Shown: positions 19,853 through 34,863 of the stretch, piece by piece
Numbering within the stretch: the first letter of the stretch is position 1
Layout of the letters: the number at the start of each line of letters is the position of its first letter
From: Mansonella perstans
Lineage: Eukaryota; Nematoda; Chromadorea; Rhabditida; Onchocercidae
Reading direction: 5' to 3'
Assembly (NCBI GenBank): GCA_037074765.1
Contig: JBAMDO010000001.1
Location: forward strand, 186,001 to 250,000
DNA: 64,000 bases
Notes under the pieces: generated by a model
Database searches by the model: none
What the model saw: only the letters and a program-made list of their open reading frames with translations
Told to the model about the DNA's origin: nothing
Made by a program: the position numbers and the translations under genes

Positions 19853-21167
19853 TAATCGGTTCGCTTTCTAGGAAACATGATGATATACTTCCAAAACAAA
19901 AGTATGCACATATCGCTTCAAAATCAAATTACATTTAAACATCATAGCAACTATAACTATTTATATCTGTCGGCCATTTTATTGCATTTTAATTGACTTA
20001 TTTCCATCCTATTTATTCTCATCTATTTGAAATCTGAACAATTTCAGTAGTTCTACTAAAAACAAAGAATAGATCAAACATGCTTCATCCTCAAAACTCC
20101 AAATCTTTTCGAGCTAGTTTTTGGATAACTTCAACCATCAGCAGAAAATGATTTCTTGCTAATTTTTGATGCTTATATAAATCATTACATACATTACTCT
20201 AAGCAAGAAATCATTTTCGCTAATCACTGAAACTGAAATTGGAAGCCTTTTATTGTAGGGCTTTTCCATTTACTAAAACTCCGCTGTAATTACTATACAA
20301 GCTTATCACGCCACAAACAACATGGATTGCTAATGATAAATCGATAGGGCATCCCAAAAATATATTTGTCTCAATTCCGGAATTTCTAATTTGATATGTG
20401 CCCAAACTCCTCAACAAAAAAAAATCATAAAATTAGCCAAATTTATAATCGGCTTTTTTCCGCCTCGTCCGCTTTGCAATAAACTAGGTTTCAGCCATTT
20501 TTCGGAATTGAAGTTTTCATATCATCCAGCGAAAGCGGCCGTTGAAATGGGAAATTTATGAGTCATGGAAGCCCGAGAATTTAACCTGACACATGATTGA
20601 TTAAGCTAGTTGTCTTCTGATAAGCTTTCAGGTTATCAAACGCTTGTTCCATCATCAATTCCACTTTTGCATATTGTTGGACATTTACTTCTTAATATGA
20701 TGCGATGGAAGTGAAAAATTACTTGGGCCATTGCTCTCTCATCTGATTTTTTAATAAACGGATGTATGTCATTTGTTTGATGGTCATTGAGGGATTTCAG
20801 GTTATTGTAGTTTAAATCTTTTGCAGTTTAATATCTGCAATGCATTCATTGTCTTTAATCAGTATCATAAATTTGTTTCTTCCATTTTTTTTTTCTGTAC
20901 AACAATTTTTGAGAAATAAAAGAATGTAAGAATTGTTCGCATACAATAATTATTGCAATTTTTTAAAATTATTTCTGCATCTGTCATAGTGAAAATAATA
21001 TGAAAATAGACTGTTAGCGTGTGAAATTATTGCATGTTATGGGGCAGAAATGGACGCTAAGTCTTTTCTTCTCAAAAATAGAGCGCTTTATTGGATTCAC
21101 TTTTCATTTGATTTCTCTGCTTTATAATCGATGTATTTAAGGTTGGTATAACCAGTTCAACTCAATA
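19853..21167. other. Intergenic between divergent MCM6 and UBE2L3-like genes
   Basis: No coding exon was recognised. This divergent spacer presumably carries both promoters. It contains a perfect 17-bp inverted repeat (20144-20160 and 20202-20218). Confidence 0.6.
20144..20218. repeat. Perfect 17-bp inverted repeat with 41-bp loop
   Basis: The left arm GAAAATGATTTCTTGCT (20144-20160) is exactly reverse-complementary to 20202-20218. It could form a hairpin in the MCM6/UBE2L3 intergenic region. No mobile-element context is visible. Confidence 0.75.
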
Positions 21168-22609
21168 ATGGCCTCTTCATCACGTCGATTAAAAAAAGTA
21201 TGTTGTTTTATTGAGCCTAAACAATTTTTAGTCCATTTTAATAGTAATAGCAGAATTAATCTAATATTAACTTAAATAGTTAGGATAAACTTCCACAGTG
21301 CTGTAATGTAACTTTTTTGGTGAAGTATTTGTGGTCCGGTATCGCAACACTTTCTTTCCGTTTCCGAAATGTGATCGTTTTCGCAAATATATCTATTTTA
21401 CCAGCAACGAAGGTCAAAAACAGACGAATCATTTACATTTTTCAAACATTATTTGATTTATTTAATTGTTCAAAAAATATTAACAGATGTTTTGCCTGAT
21501 GTTTAAATTGTGTGCTTCTTGTTTATTTCTAACTGTTGTTTCATTAAGCATATTAGTGCTTTTTGTAGGAACTAACAGATATTCAGTCATCTGATTCGAG
21601 AACGTTCTGCTGTGTCGAGTTTGATGAAAATAATTTACTCCATTGGACAGGTCTTCTCGTCCCGGTATATATATTATTAGATAAGTAAATCTCAGTGCTA
21701 ATCTTAGGAATTGATTTATATGGGACTACTTTTTGTAGATATATTCCTGTATTTTTTATATTGAGATTAGTGAAAACCAGGGCAAGTTTAATAGATATTA
21801 AGATTTTTTTTCTGTATTTATTTTTTTATTAGAACTTGTAATAATTGCAGGATAAAGAACCATACAATAAAGGAGCATTTAAAGTAGCTATAGATTTTCC
21901 AGTAGAATATCCGTTTAAACCACCCAAGATTACATTTTTGACGAAGATTTATCATCCAAACGTTGATGAGAAGGGACAAGTATGCCTTCCAATCATATCA
22001 CCTGACAACTGGAAACCTGCTACCAAAACTGAACAAGGTCATTTTTTGCACTTTTCAGTTTGACTTCGATTGAAAGGTTTTTAATCATTAATTAGAGTAT
22101 GACATTTTGATGATATAATTTGAAAATCAGCTATAGATTTTTTTATTACATTTTTGGAGGTACAAATTGCGAATTTCATTCCGTTAACAGATGTTTTTTT
22201 CAAAGCCACCTGTAGTCTGCGTTCAGTAGTAATGAAAGTTTGTAAGAAGCAGTGATAATCTCATTCTTAGCTCAGTTTACAAAAACCATCTTCCACTTAT
22301 CTGGAATCAAGAGAGTGACATGTTGTGATGCCTCAGGTGGATACTGTAAGGGATATGTCGTACTTTCCTTCTTTGTTTACAAAGTATTTTGTTGTACTGC
22401 ATTGTAGTTTACACTGCAATAAAAAATTAAAGAAAAAATGATGATTTTTAGTGATGAATGCACTGCTTGGTCTGATTACGGAACCGGAGCCGGACCATCC
22501 ATTACGAGCAGATCTTGCCGAGGAATTCACGAAAGATAGGAAAAAATTCAATAGAACAGCAGAGGATTACACGAAAAAGTACGCAATAAAACGGCCAGAT
22601 GGTTTTTAG
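21168..22609 (+). CDS. ubc-18: Ubiquitin-conjugating enzyme E2, UBE2L3/UbcH7 type
   Basis: Four exons (21168-21197, 21569-21664, 21851-22037, 22452-22609) join in phase to 156 residues, against 154 in human UBE2L3. The UBC fold is complete: [11 protein letters not shown], then the HPN motif in [15 protein letters not shown] with the catalytic cysteine at about residue 87, then DNWKPATKT, and a C-terminal helix containing [11 protein letters not shown]. Family members receive ubiquitin from E1 and pass it to HECT and RBR-type E3 ligases such as HHARI and Parkin. The symbol follows the C. elegans UBE2L3-like gene and is an orthology inference. Intron 3 is the largest. The start ATG is the only one consistent with the family's short N-terminus. 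Confidence 0.95.
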
Positions 22610-23582
22610 ATGATTAACATGAAGAAATATTCTCATTTTTTCTGGATATTTGTTTGTTGCTGTTGTGGTGTTCTTGCTCACTTTTGCAGTAATAGCGTTT
22701 ACTTTTCAACATGCTCTTTCCCATTTTTTAACAATCTTCAAAAGTGAATTAGCGTCCAACACGTTCATCACTTGCGTAATTGCAGAAGAAGCATGTCCAT
22801 AAATGTGTTTAAATTGTATTTGGATACCGCCAATGATTTATTTTCATTGCGCTTATGTACTTTATATTTCTTTTTTCATGTTCACCAACTTTTATTTTGA
22901 TAGTCGTGAGGTCAAAGAAAACGCCAGTTGGCTTACAATTTGTTTTTGAACGTTTCATCTTTACTGTAATAAATATTCAAGTCTTGAAGATTTCATATAT
23001 ACTAATTATTTTTCTTTTCAATGTAAATTTCCAAATTGAGATGACGGTGAGCAGTTCAAAAGTTAGAATAAATTTAGCTGAAATAACTCATAATAAAGAG
23101 TTGCAAGGTAGTTGTTTTTATTTCTAACCTTTATGAAGTGGCCGTGATGTTGGTTATCATAACTTGATGTAAAGTTGCTAGAAGTAAAATTATATTTTGG
23201 TGAATGCATCTTTATATTTTTGGCTGGTCAAACCGGGAATAGGTAAATTGTGCAGAAGGATGATGATAAAACTGTCATATGATAGGTAATGTTAATCATT
23301 AACTATAATTTGAAGTCGTCGGAATTAATTCTAATAGTCTGTGAGAGTTAATTGAAACGACGATAAAAATAACGATTAGTCTGAATATTTGAATACAGGA
23401 AATGAATTTAGACTATTATTGGTCTTTGTCCTTGATCTCTATTTTTATGTGGCCAAGGATTTGTTCTTAAAAAGTTGTACATAGGGAAACGAATACCACA
23501 AATGAATGTAATTCTTCCACGTGATGTCGTTCAAGTTAAATTTGGTTAATTTGTAGGTTAATCAGAAAGAGAACACCAAATT
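22610..23582. other. Intergenic, UBE2L3-like to GDP-fucose synthase
   Basis: No exon was recognised. Short open frames here lack family motifs. The region must hold the 3' end of the E2 gene and the promoter of the next gene. Confidence 0.55.
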
Positions 23583-26229
<2,647 letters not shown>

Positions 26230-26949
26230 TCGTAAATGTAAGAGAAAATTAGTGAATTTTGTAATTACTTCGCTTATTTTTGTAGCTTCGAAACAACAAA
26301 TTTTTCATTTATTTGTTGCAGTTGTTGCAAAGAATGAAATGCTCTATATTTCGATATCTTCTGCGTGGTATTAATGCAACTGGCTTTCTTTATCTCTCAT
26401 TTGTATCGTTCTTGTTGTATAGCTGCTTTAACAAAGTTAGTGTACAGCATGCGGCATCATTTTATCGTATTTGTAGTTCTACGTTGATACGTCCCAAAAA
26501 GGTACTGCGAAGACAAGTTTATGTGAAGAATTCTTACGGAAAAGTTTATTATTGTGCCAGTAATAACAGATTCCGAGAATTAAAATTTATAATAGAGATA
26601 AGCAACAAGAAGGAAATTTTTGCGTAAGATATAATGATATATATGGAAATGGTGAAACTTAAACAGAACTGGTGATAAGGAAAAGCTGAAGAGCTGAGAT
26701 CAGGACGAAGATGTAAACCAAAGACTCGGAAGTTTTATATGGTAAGCTTATTTACATTAATGGGCTCAAACATATTATCTTATACAAATAAAATATTTAT
26801 ATGATTTTCTATAAATCATCTTAACAAAGTTGGTTGTTCTTTGGTAATATTATTTAAAAAAACCATCAAAAACAGAAAAATAATTTTGTCTTTTGCAAAC
26901 AAAACATCTTATCATATTGTGAAAAAAAAAAAAAAAAGTACGACTTTTT
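26230..26949. other. Intergenic, no gene seen
   Basis: This is the 3' flank of the fucose synthase gene. A 104-codon open frame at 26313-26627 has no recognisable motif and no start or splice support. A poly(A) run near 26920-26938 precedes the retroelement relic. Confidence 0.5.
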
Positions 26950-28990
26950 GAAGAAAAAATTATGCGATTACAAATGTGTATTAAGTCACTAGAAAAAGCG
27001 AATGAAAAATGGATTGAATAGATTTAAAGATCCCTTACTGCAGCTCGAAGAATGGAAGAGAAAGAAAAATACAAAGAAATAACAAAAGAAGAACAAGAAT
27101 CTTCAATTTAATACAAGATGCTAATAAAGCTATTGAATATTATTTATAAGAGAGAGATTGACTGCGAAATACAGAAATTGATACAAACTCCAAAACTGCG
27201 ACAAGCATTATCAACGGAAGTACCGATGTCAGTTCCACCATTTTCTTATGCTCCCTCAATTACCTTTGCCCACTTTTGATGGCGACCATGATGTGGAGAG
27301 AATTTTGAAATAGCTTTAAGCCGCGGTTAAAAAACCAATTTTATCTAGGCCTAATCCTGGAAGCTACAACGAAACCTCAGCACTGGCAACAGTTAATAAT
27401 GAAAACAAGATTCTTTATTCTAAAACAAAAAAAGGAAAAAACAAAACAAAAAGTATATCCTACAGTGCATGCTCAAACTAAGAAGTGTCTTATTTTGTTT
27501 GAAAACATATTAAAGAGAGGAACGAAGGAAAAAATGTTTGTATTGCAAGGCTTCTATAACGGTGCCCTATGTGAAAAAAGAAATCAACCATATTATGCCT
27601 TAACAGGAAACAGATAAACGAAGAAGTAACAAATTAGAGGATTGTTCAACTAACTAAAATCCGATAAAAAAATTAATGACTCAAACAAATGCAGAAACTG
27701 AAAAAACAAGGTAAGGAAACTTTGTTATTATTTAAGAAGGTAACTTATATTTAACCTTATATTTACTACTAGAACGAAAAGAAGAAACTTTGGCACTTTT
27801 GATAATGGGTCACAGTTATTCTTTATAAGGAATTAATTCCACGACTAGATTTAACAAAAATTAATGAACAAGAACTAAGATTAGCTCCTCTCGGTATCAG
27901 AAACCCTAAATTATGTATTGCCACTCAAGCGCAGCTCAGTATACAAACCAACGAAGATGAGATTATCGAAATATGTGCTAATGTAATCGAATATTTGACT
28001 AGTGAATTCCATATTGTTAAAATACCGATGGCCAATCAAATAATGAATTTAAAAAATTATTGGAGATATCTTAATTGGAGTGGATTATTCTTTCAAATTT
28101 GTAAAACTGAATAAGATCGGAAAATTAAAATCCGGATTCTCATTACTTCATACAAAAGTTGAACCAATAATTATTGGAAATGGTAAGATTAATCAACTTT
28201 GCGATGGCCATTGAATGAATTAAAGGATAAATTGAGCAACAATTTTAGACTACGCTTGGGACGTCCAAAAAATCTGGCCAATCGATTACAATAGGAATCA
28301 ATTCTCAACTTATAATAACATAATCAAAGAACGAAAATAATTAGACATAATCGAAGACTCGGACTCCAATGAAAAGATGGATGTTTACACTATTTACCGC
28401 ATAACGGCGTATTAATTTCTGATAAAAACACAACTAAACTAAAAATCATGTACGACACTTCAGCACACCTTCAAGGGAAGAAGAGCTTAAACGAAGTGCT
28501 ATCCGAAGCCTGTCTTGCTACTAGACTTAGTCGGAGTTCTACTAAAACTCCAGATGATGGAAGTAGTAAGCTGATATTGAAAAGGCCTTTTTACAAACAG
28601 AATTATGCCCTAAGAATAGAGATTCTACTCGATTTCTTTGGTTATACGATATTACCAAAGACGTAACTGGAGAAGACATAAAATGTTACATTTTAAACGA
28701 GTTCTCTTCGGATCAATACCCTTTTTATTATCGGCCACACTAAATTATCATTTTGTAAAAAATTATCAAATGATAATTTAGGAAACCTACATTAGCAAGA
28801 CAGCTTCCGAAAGAAAGAATATTTATGTGAACAATATTACATTATCAGCCAATGGAACTGAAAAACCTCTATTGAAATATGAAGAAAGGAAAATTATCTT
28901 TAATGAAGCTGCAATAAATGTAAGAGAATTCCCTGTAATGATGAAGAATTCAATAAATGAATAGCCGAATATGATAAACCAAAGGTGATA
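26950..28990 (+). mobile_element. Broken BEL/Pao LTR retrotransposon, gag to reverse transcriptase part
   Basis: Fragments appear in order but in several frames with stop codons. A lysine/glutamate-rich helical stretch (about 26950-27200) is followed by a gag-type motif LPQLPLPTFDGD at 27251-27286, which ends in a stop soon after. A retropepsin-like segment DILIGVDY starts near 28063 and runs into [14 protein letters not shown]. Reverse transcriptase blocks follow: YLPHNGVL and TTKLKIMYDTSAH near 28390-28470, then TRFLWLYDI in a different frame near 28630. The box normally read as YVDD/YVDN appears as YVNN near 28824. Frame changes and stops make it non-functional. I did not find flanking LTRs. 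Integrase is not seen here; a similar element's 3' half lies at 37.5-40.3 kb on the other strand. Confidence 0.8.
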
Positions 28991-31636
28991 AAAAATAATT
29001 TCCTCAGTATTAATTAGATTCATGATTTATTCATGATACATGATTTACACATTATTCGTATAACTTTAAAACCATGGACCCGGGAAACAAATCACTAAGA
29101 GGACTTGTTAAGAACTGTGCAAATTTTGGTAGATGGATAAAGAGAAATGGGAAATACCGATGTTCTCATTTTTAAGTCTCCATCTTTCTGAATTTTACTT
29201 TTACCTTTGAAAGTTACAAAACTGTTCGTGCAATTAGAATACTTTGAATAAATAATGTTTACCTTCACCATTTGGTACAATTCAATTTCGTTGTTTCCTG
29301 TTCTTTAATGAAGCAATTTTCATTTCACTTAAATATTTTAATTCGACTGCTAAATCTTGCATGGGTTCATGGCTAAATTAAATGGCAAATAGCTGCTAAA
29401 ATTAGATTTTCTACCAACTGAGCTATTTGTTCTGCTAATTGGTTGACACAAGTTGATTAATATAAGTTGCAATACAGATTGAATTTGTAATCAGTCCCGC
29501 AATAATAACGGTACAAGAAAGGAGCGTTGATTGCTCGGAATCGATCAGACGATATTCTAAAATGACTGATCTGGCAGGAATCTAATTTTAGCAGCTAGTC
29601 GCCATGCAATTCAATTATAAACTTTTGTAAGATTTAGCAATCGAATTAAAATGTTTAAAGAAATGAAAATTGCTCAAATGAGTTGTTTAAATATTCAAAT
29701 GAGCAAATGGCAATTGAAAAGTGTTTGAATCGTGGATAAAATCAGAAAAAAAGTGCCATAAACTGAAAGATTTCACAGAGGAGATGAGTTAATCCTGCAA
29801 TCTAATGGACATCAACTGAGGACAATGATTCATTAATGACCTTAATGACATTAAGTCATCCTTCCTGTTATTTCCTAACACATTTCTAAAGAGCTGTTCT
29901 TTCCTGAAATTTTCTTCGCAGTCATTTCAATTTTTTTCTTCAAATGTTTAAATTCTTCAAAACCATCGATTATCGGCGAAAAAAAACCAGATAGTAACAA
30001 GTAAACTCTGAATTATACTGATTTAGTTTTATTTTGCTGTTATTTTGAATTACGACAGGAAAAATCTTAGCTTGATAAATTTGCTCGATACATATTTCCA
30101 CTTCATTTCTCTTTTCAATTCATTCATAAAACCATTCCCCTGAGAAAGTATCATAAGCAGTAATTGCTGAATAAGCTTAATGTTTGGAATTTCTTCGACT
30201 GCTAAATTTAATCGTTCATGTAGAAGCAACTCATTAGTGTGTATTTGACATATACTTACCATTAGATCCCATTTTTATTATTTAAAAAAATATATTATCA
30301 TTAATAAAAAAAAATTAATAGAGTTGAAGTAAAAAGTGTTAATAAAATAAAGTTATTCCGATCACTGGAAAATTGTTGCTTAGGTGACATTCTTAAAGTG
30401 CCTGTGGTCTTTAACTCCTAATTATGGATTAACAAAAGGATTCATCAGTAAATGTCTTTAATTAACGTACACATCGATGAAAATGATAATACAACAAGGA
30501 GTAAGTAATTATATGACTATGAATTAACAATTTATAAATAAAAAAAGTCAGTGATACAGTATATGTACTAAACAATCATCATGTTTATTCATTGTTCATT
30601 TACTGCTTTATCAATTATTATAGCACGAATTTCGCTTCGTTCGTTGATATTGATATCTTGATTGATTCATTATTTTTAGTATCGTATTAATCAATTTTAT
30701 TAATTTATCAGTCGGCGATCTGTGTATCTTGATATAATGAAATTTATTAGTGCATTATTAGTGCTTAGCAGAATATACGTAATGTTGCAGGAATATTAAT
30801 AACATCAAGCATTGACAGTATTTTTGTACAATGCTACCTATTTTGATGTACAAATAGAAAAAATTATATTATCGGTATAATATCATTAATCATATTTATC
30901 GTATACAGAGAAGTGTTATTTTGAAAGAATCTATTCCGGAGTTGTGACTAAAAATGAATGTAAATTCTTATTACGTAGCATATTCTATCACCAATTTCGA
31001 TTCGCAAATTCATGTAAGTTTGAAATGTGCAAAAATATTAATATCATTTAGCTTTGGCGTTGTTGATTTGCAAGTAGAAGAAATCATGTTATCGGTGTAT
31101 TATCATTAATTTGATTTCCTAACATTTCTAGAAGCTTACAGAACTTACTTTACTTTCATTAAAATTTTATATAATGTAATCTCATATTTGCAGTGCCCTC
31201 ATTATTGCTACATATTAATTATGTAATCGTGATTAAAATTTCATCCAAATACGAACTTTTAGAGAGGAATGAGATCTAACAATTTTGCTGCCTCAGGGCA
31301 TTGTGTCAGAAAAACAGAAAACATGAATTTTGACCTAAAAAAAATCAAATTGTAAATTAGAAGCTCATAATACACTTATATAATTAATGAATGGTGATTA
31401 TACAGGTATTGCAAATGATCATATCTGTTAAATTCTTACTTCCCATTATTTTGCTATTGCATCATACTAGTCCTTTCGTTTCGGCAATTTCATTTTCAAT
31501 TTTTAGAATTCGAGTCTCGAGTTTGAAATATTTCAAACGTTGAAAATCTTAAAAACATTACAAAGTAGAAAATCTCAGTTGGTTCAAGCTTCTTCTAGGC
31601 AGTATTCGATGGTAAGAAAAGTTATTCATCTATAGC
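28991..31636. other. Gene-poor repeat-bearing stretch
   Basis: No coding exon is supported. It contains an imperfect inverted repeat (29314-29413 and 29580-29690). A short ATG-led stub followed by a good donor (ATGGGATCTAATG then GTAAGT, minus strand, near 30268-30250) has no visible downstream exon. Confidence 0.5.
29314..29690. repeat. Imperfect inverted repeat, about 100-bp arms
   Basis: The reverse complement of 29314-29413 resembles 29580-29690. Shared blocks include AATCTAATTTTAGCAGCTA, GATTTAGCA, TCGAATTAAAAT and GAAATGAAAATTGCT. Just inside the left arm (29410-29425, minus strand) is TAGCTCAGTTGGTAGA, which matches a tRNA A-box. This may be a relic of a mobile or tRNA-derived element. 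Confidence 0.65.
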
Positions 31637-31977
31637 ATGGCAGCGTGTTATTACTGTATTATTGTATTATTGCTAATATCGCCTCTAAATTGCTATAAAG
31701 TAAACACGTCGGTTGCAATCGACATAAGAGATGAGAAGTATAAAATTATAAAATACACAACAGTCGTATTGATTTCTCTCTTTTTGCTGTGTGGTATTAT
31801 TAGTAATGTACTAATGGCTGTGGTATCCTATGATCGAGAAAATCATTATCCTCATACAATTACTCTTATCATATCTCAAATTGTTATTGCTCACGTGATA
31901 AGTTTTATTCCTTGCATAGCTGTTCTATATTTTTCATTTTATATTTACCCAAAACATATTGCATCGACTGTATATTG
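31637..31977 (+). pseudogene. Truncated receptor-like exon, possibly a seven-TM chemoreceptor fragment
   Basis: One exon encodes a signal-peptide-like start (MAACYYCIIVLLLISP), a short extracellular segment, and then two hydrophobic spans separated by a basic/polar loop (VSYDRENHYPHT). This resembles TM1-TM2 of nematode serpentine receptors. It ends at a plausible donor (TG|GTAATG at 31977/31978). No further receptor exons were found downstream. The last 51 bases of the exon (31927-31977) belong to a large inverted repeat whose other arm is at 34118-34471, suggesting rearrangement cut the gene. The family call is an inference from the hydrophobic pattern; a genuine short membrane protein is an alternative. 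Confidence 0.4.
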
Positions 31978-32279
31978 GTAATGGTTAGTGATGAATGAGA
32001 TTAATTTTTTTGTAAAAAGATCGAGCTAATCAGAATTCATTATACATTTCCTCTTTATCGCTAAACTATTTTATTGGAATTGTGGCTCATTTGCATAGAG
32101 CAAAGATTATTATTTTGTTGAAAAAATAGAAGCGAAACTGATTTGAAATTCGTTGCATATTAGTATTACTTCCTACATATAAATTCAATTTTCCCATATA
32201 ATGCTGAAAAATTCGAAATTCGCCATATACATTGTGATATAATGACTTTTGAAATTTTTAAATTATAAGCTCTTTTTAG
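31927..32279 (+). repeat. Left arm of large inverted repeat
   Basis: About 353 bp are almost exactly reverse-complementary to 34118-34471. Landmarks are AAAACATATTGCATCGACTG, TTGTGGCTCATTTGCATAG and TTATAAGCTCTTTTTAG. It covers the end of the receptor-like exon and extends into the upstream region of the first secreted-protein copy. Confidence 0.9.
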
Positions 32280-33035
32280 TTAGATAAATAAACAGCAACT
32301 TCGAAACTTAACAAACTTCAATTCGATTTCAGAATTCCAGAAACCATTTGGAACGATGAAAAACGTTCGACTTCCATTGTTCATGTTAACCTTACTTTTT
32401 TTCTTCCTCGGCATATTCGCATTATCAGCAACGTCGTTGAATCTACCTCCGGTATTTTTTTTTTATGAATTCACATTGTTTTAATAATCGTACTGAGTAA
32501 AATGGGAAAAAGAAAAAATGACTTTCCAATCCAAAAAACAAAATCTAACTCAAAAGTTACTAAATCTTTGAAGTAAACGATTTATGTTTTGAGATGAATA
32601 ATGCCAATGAAATTCACAACATTGTGAATGAAAACGTTATTGAAAATCACGGTTTTATTATTGGAAACTCGTTGCATAATAGCAGCTTCATCATTGGAAA
32701 TGACGCTTGCCCCCTTAGCAGATTTTTCCTAAAGGTACTGCAAACTAGAGGATATTTCAGTGCTACAGTGCTACCTTGGAGGTGGGTTTGTTTTCTTATT
32801 TTCTTGTAAATACATTGCTGATGCTCTTTTGCTTGCATTGCTTAATAATCTTACTGTTACAGAAGTGATAGACCTCTTCGGCTCAGAATTTTTTGGAGAG
32901 GAATTCCAAGCAATATAATCAGAATTGAAACCTTGTGATAATTTTGTATCTTTTACGATTGGAATTCCGCAGAATTTAATGCCGTTTGCTGTTGAATAAA
33001 ATTGAAGTTTGTTTTTATCAGCAATTTGGGCGTTG
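32094..33035 (+). repeat. Direct repeat unit 1 carrying a small secreted-protein gene
   Basis: It aligns with 34864-35835 over about 940 bp, covering upstream region, three exons, introns and downstream flank. Differences are scattered substitutions and small indels. Confidence 0.85.
32356..32938 (+). CDS. Putative small secreted protein, copy 1 (frame uncertain)
   Basis: Exon 1 (32356-32451) encodes a clear signal peptide, MKNVRLPLFMLTLLFFFLGI, ending at a GT donor in phase 0. Exon 2 (about 32574-32781) encodes an Asn-rich stretch with two FIIGN units and CPLSRFFLKVLQTRGYF. Exon 3 (32863-32938) encodes SDRPLRLRIFWRG and a stop. Exons 2 and 3 join in frame. The exon 1-2 junction is off by one base relative to copy 2 if the homologous acceptor (32573) is used, so the copy is either frameshifted or uses another acceptor. 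About 110 residues are expected. I do not recognise the family; two diverged relatives lie downstream. Confidence 0.4.
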
Positions 33036-34000
33036 AATCCTTCTTATGATAATGCAAAGAAATTAATTTTAATTTTCGTCTTGCAACGATTCGAAAGCTC
33101 GGTGATCAAGTTCTTTCCAAATTAGTGACAAAAATAATAAAATTAATGACAGTGATGGAGCCCGATTTGAACTATCCAGTTATTTTGCAGAGTTCACAGG
33201 TTATATACTAAAACCTACCAGTGAATGAATCAATATATAAACTATCCAGATCCAGTGAAAGCTGATGGTTATGAGGATCAGACATGCAAAATTGAAAAAA
33301 GTTAAAAAGCTGTAGAATAAGATAATAAAGAGGGCATAATGAAAATTGATAATAAAAATGATCCGAAATAAAGGGTCCGAAACAAGAAATTGAAAAATGT
33401 TCGTGCCAAACATAGTAACTTAAAACCTGCTTCTCTCACTACTTTTGTTAAATTCTTCTATAAATTTTCTTATGAAGTAAAAGTTTGACATCTTTAGTCT
33501 GAAAAATGAAAACCTGCGAGATCCGAAATTGTTGTTTACATATTTAAACTTCTTTTAATTTTTAGTAATTCCTAGCCAATTATAAACAATTGATATCATT
33601 TAAACAGATTGTATGTATCCACTTTGCCCGGAAGAAATTCTGTCATTAATGTTAATATAGATGAAGGAAAATAAACTGATGAGGAATTCGATGCTTAAAT
33701 TGACGAAGTCAAAAAATGATATTGAGCGATAGCGATAACAGATCGAGGAATTGAAGTAAATTACAATGCTTTGCTTCGGGTTTTCTTTCTTTTCAATCAT
33801 CAAGATTACAGAAAAGAACGTGAAACTGAGTATCAATTACAGTAATTAATCATGATTTACTGTTCAACATCTTATTTATCATTGATGATTTCTACGCATA
33901 AAATATAAATGTAGTTTTTTACTTTTTTTTTAAAGAATATGCTTACTTTTTTTAGAGTTATGGCGCATTTGCCCAGGTGAAAGTTAATTTTCCATTTTTT
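33036..34000. other. Spacer inside the repeat cluster, no gene seen
   Basis: Open frames on both strands are short and compositionally biased. No motif or splice structure is supported. Confidence 0.5.
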
Positions 34001-34117
34001 GTAAAAAGATCAAGCTAATTAAAATTCATTATACATTTCCTCTTTATCGTCTTCATTATACATTTCCTCTTTACCGTTAAACTATTTTATTGGAACTGTG
34101 GTTCATTTGCATAGAGC

Positions 34118-34471
34118 TAAAAAGAGCTTATAATTTAAAAATTTCAAAAGTCATTATATCACAATGTATATGGCGAATTTCGAATTTTTCAGCATTATAT
34201 GGGAAAATTGAATTTATATGTAGGAAGTAATACTAATATGCAACGAATTTCAAATCAGTTTCGCTTCTATTTTTTCAACAAAATAATAATCTTTGCTCTA
34301 TGCAAATGAGCCACAATTCCAATAAAATAGTTTAGCGATAAAGAGGAAATGTATAATGAATTCTGATTAGCTCGATCTTTTTACAAAAAAATTAATCTCA
34401 TTCATCACTAACCATTACCAATATACAGTCGATGCAATATGTTTTGGGTAAATATAAAATGAAAAATATAA
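34118..34471 (-). repeat. Right arm of large inverted repeat
   Basis: This is the reverse complement of 31927-32279 with few differences. It is preceded by a shorter direct copy of part of the same unit (about 34001-34115), so this spot can also fold on itself. The arms are about 1.8 kb apart. Confidence 0.9.
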
Positions 34472-34863
34472 TGATTGAAAAGTTGCCTACTATATGCGAA
34501 GTTATTAAATGACAATATCGAATTAGTTTCTTTTTGAAAAGAATATTTTCATCTGTTTCTGGAGTTAAAATGCAAAAAAACGTTAAAAATGCACTTCTGA
34601 GGATGAAAGTTACTTTTCCAATTCATTTTGCTAAAAGAAAGGTTGAACGGACCAAAAATCACGATATATTTGCCATTTACCACTAAAAATTATTTCTTTT
34701 CGAATTACGAATTATTTGCATATAGTATCCATTATTTAGTGTGGAAAAAAAAAGCAAAATTAATCTGACATTCATTGTATGATTTCTTTGCTTTTTCGCA
34801 AATAAATTCAGTTTTCCATTTTGATGTTGCGAAACTCGATATACTACTTCATCGGCTCATTTT

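Noticed and set aside
26313..26627. 104-codon plus-strand open frame after GDP-fucose synthase
   Set aside because: No recognisable motif, no splice or leader signals, and ordinary intergenic composition.
33600..33836. 78-codon minus-strand hydrophobic frame
   Set aside because: Composition is Phe/Ile/Ser-rich as in random AT-rich DNA, with no partner exon.
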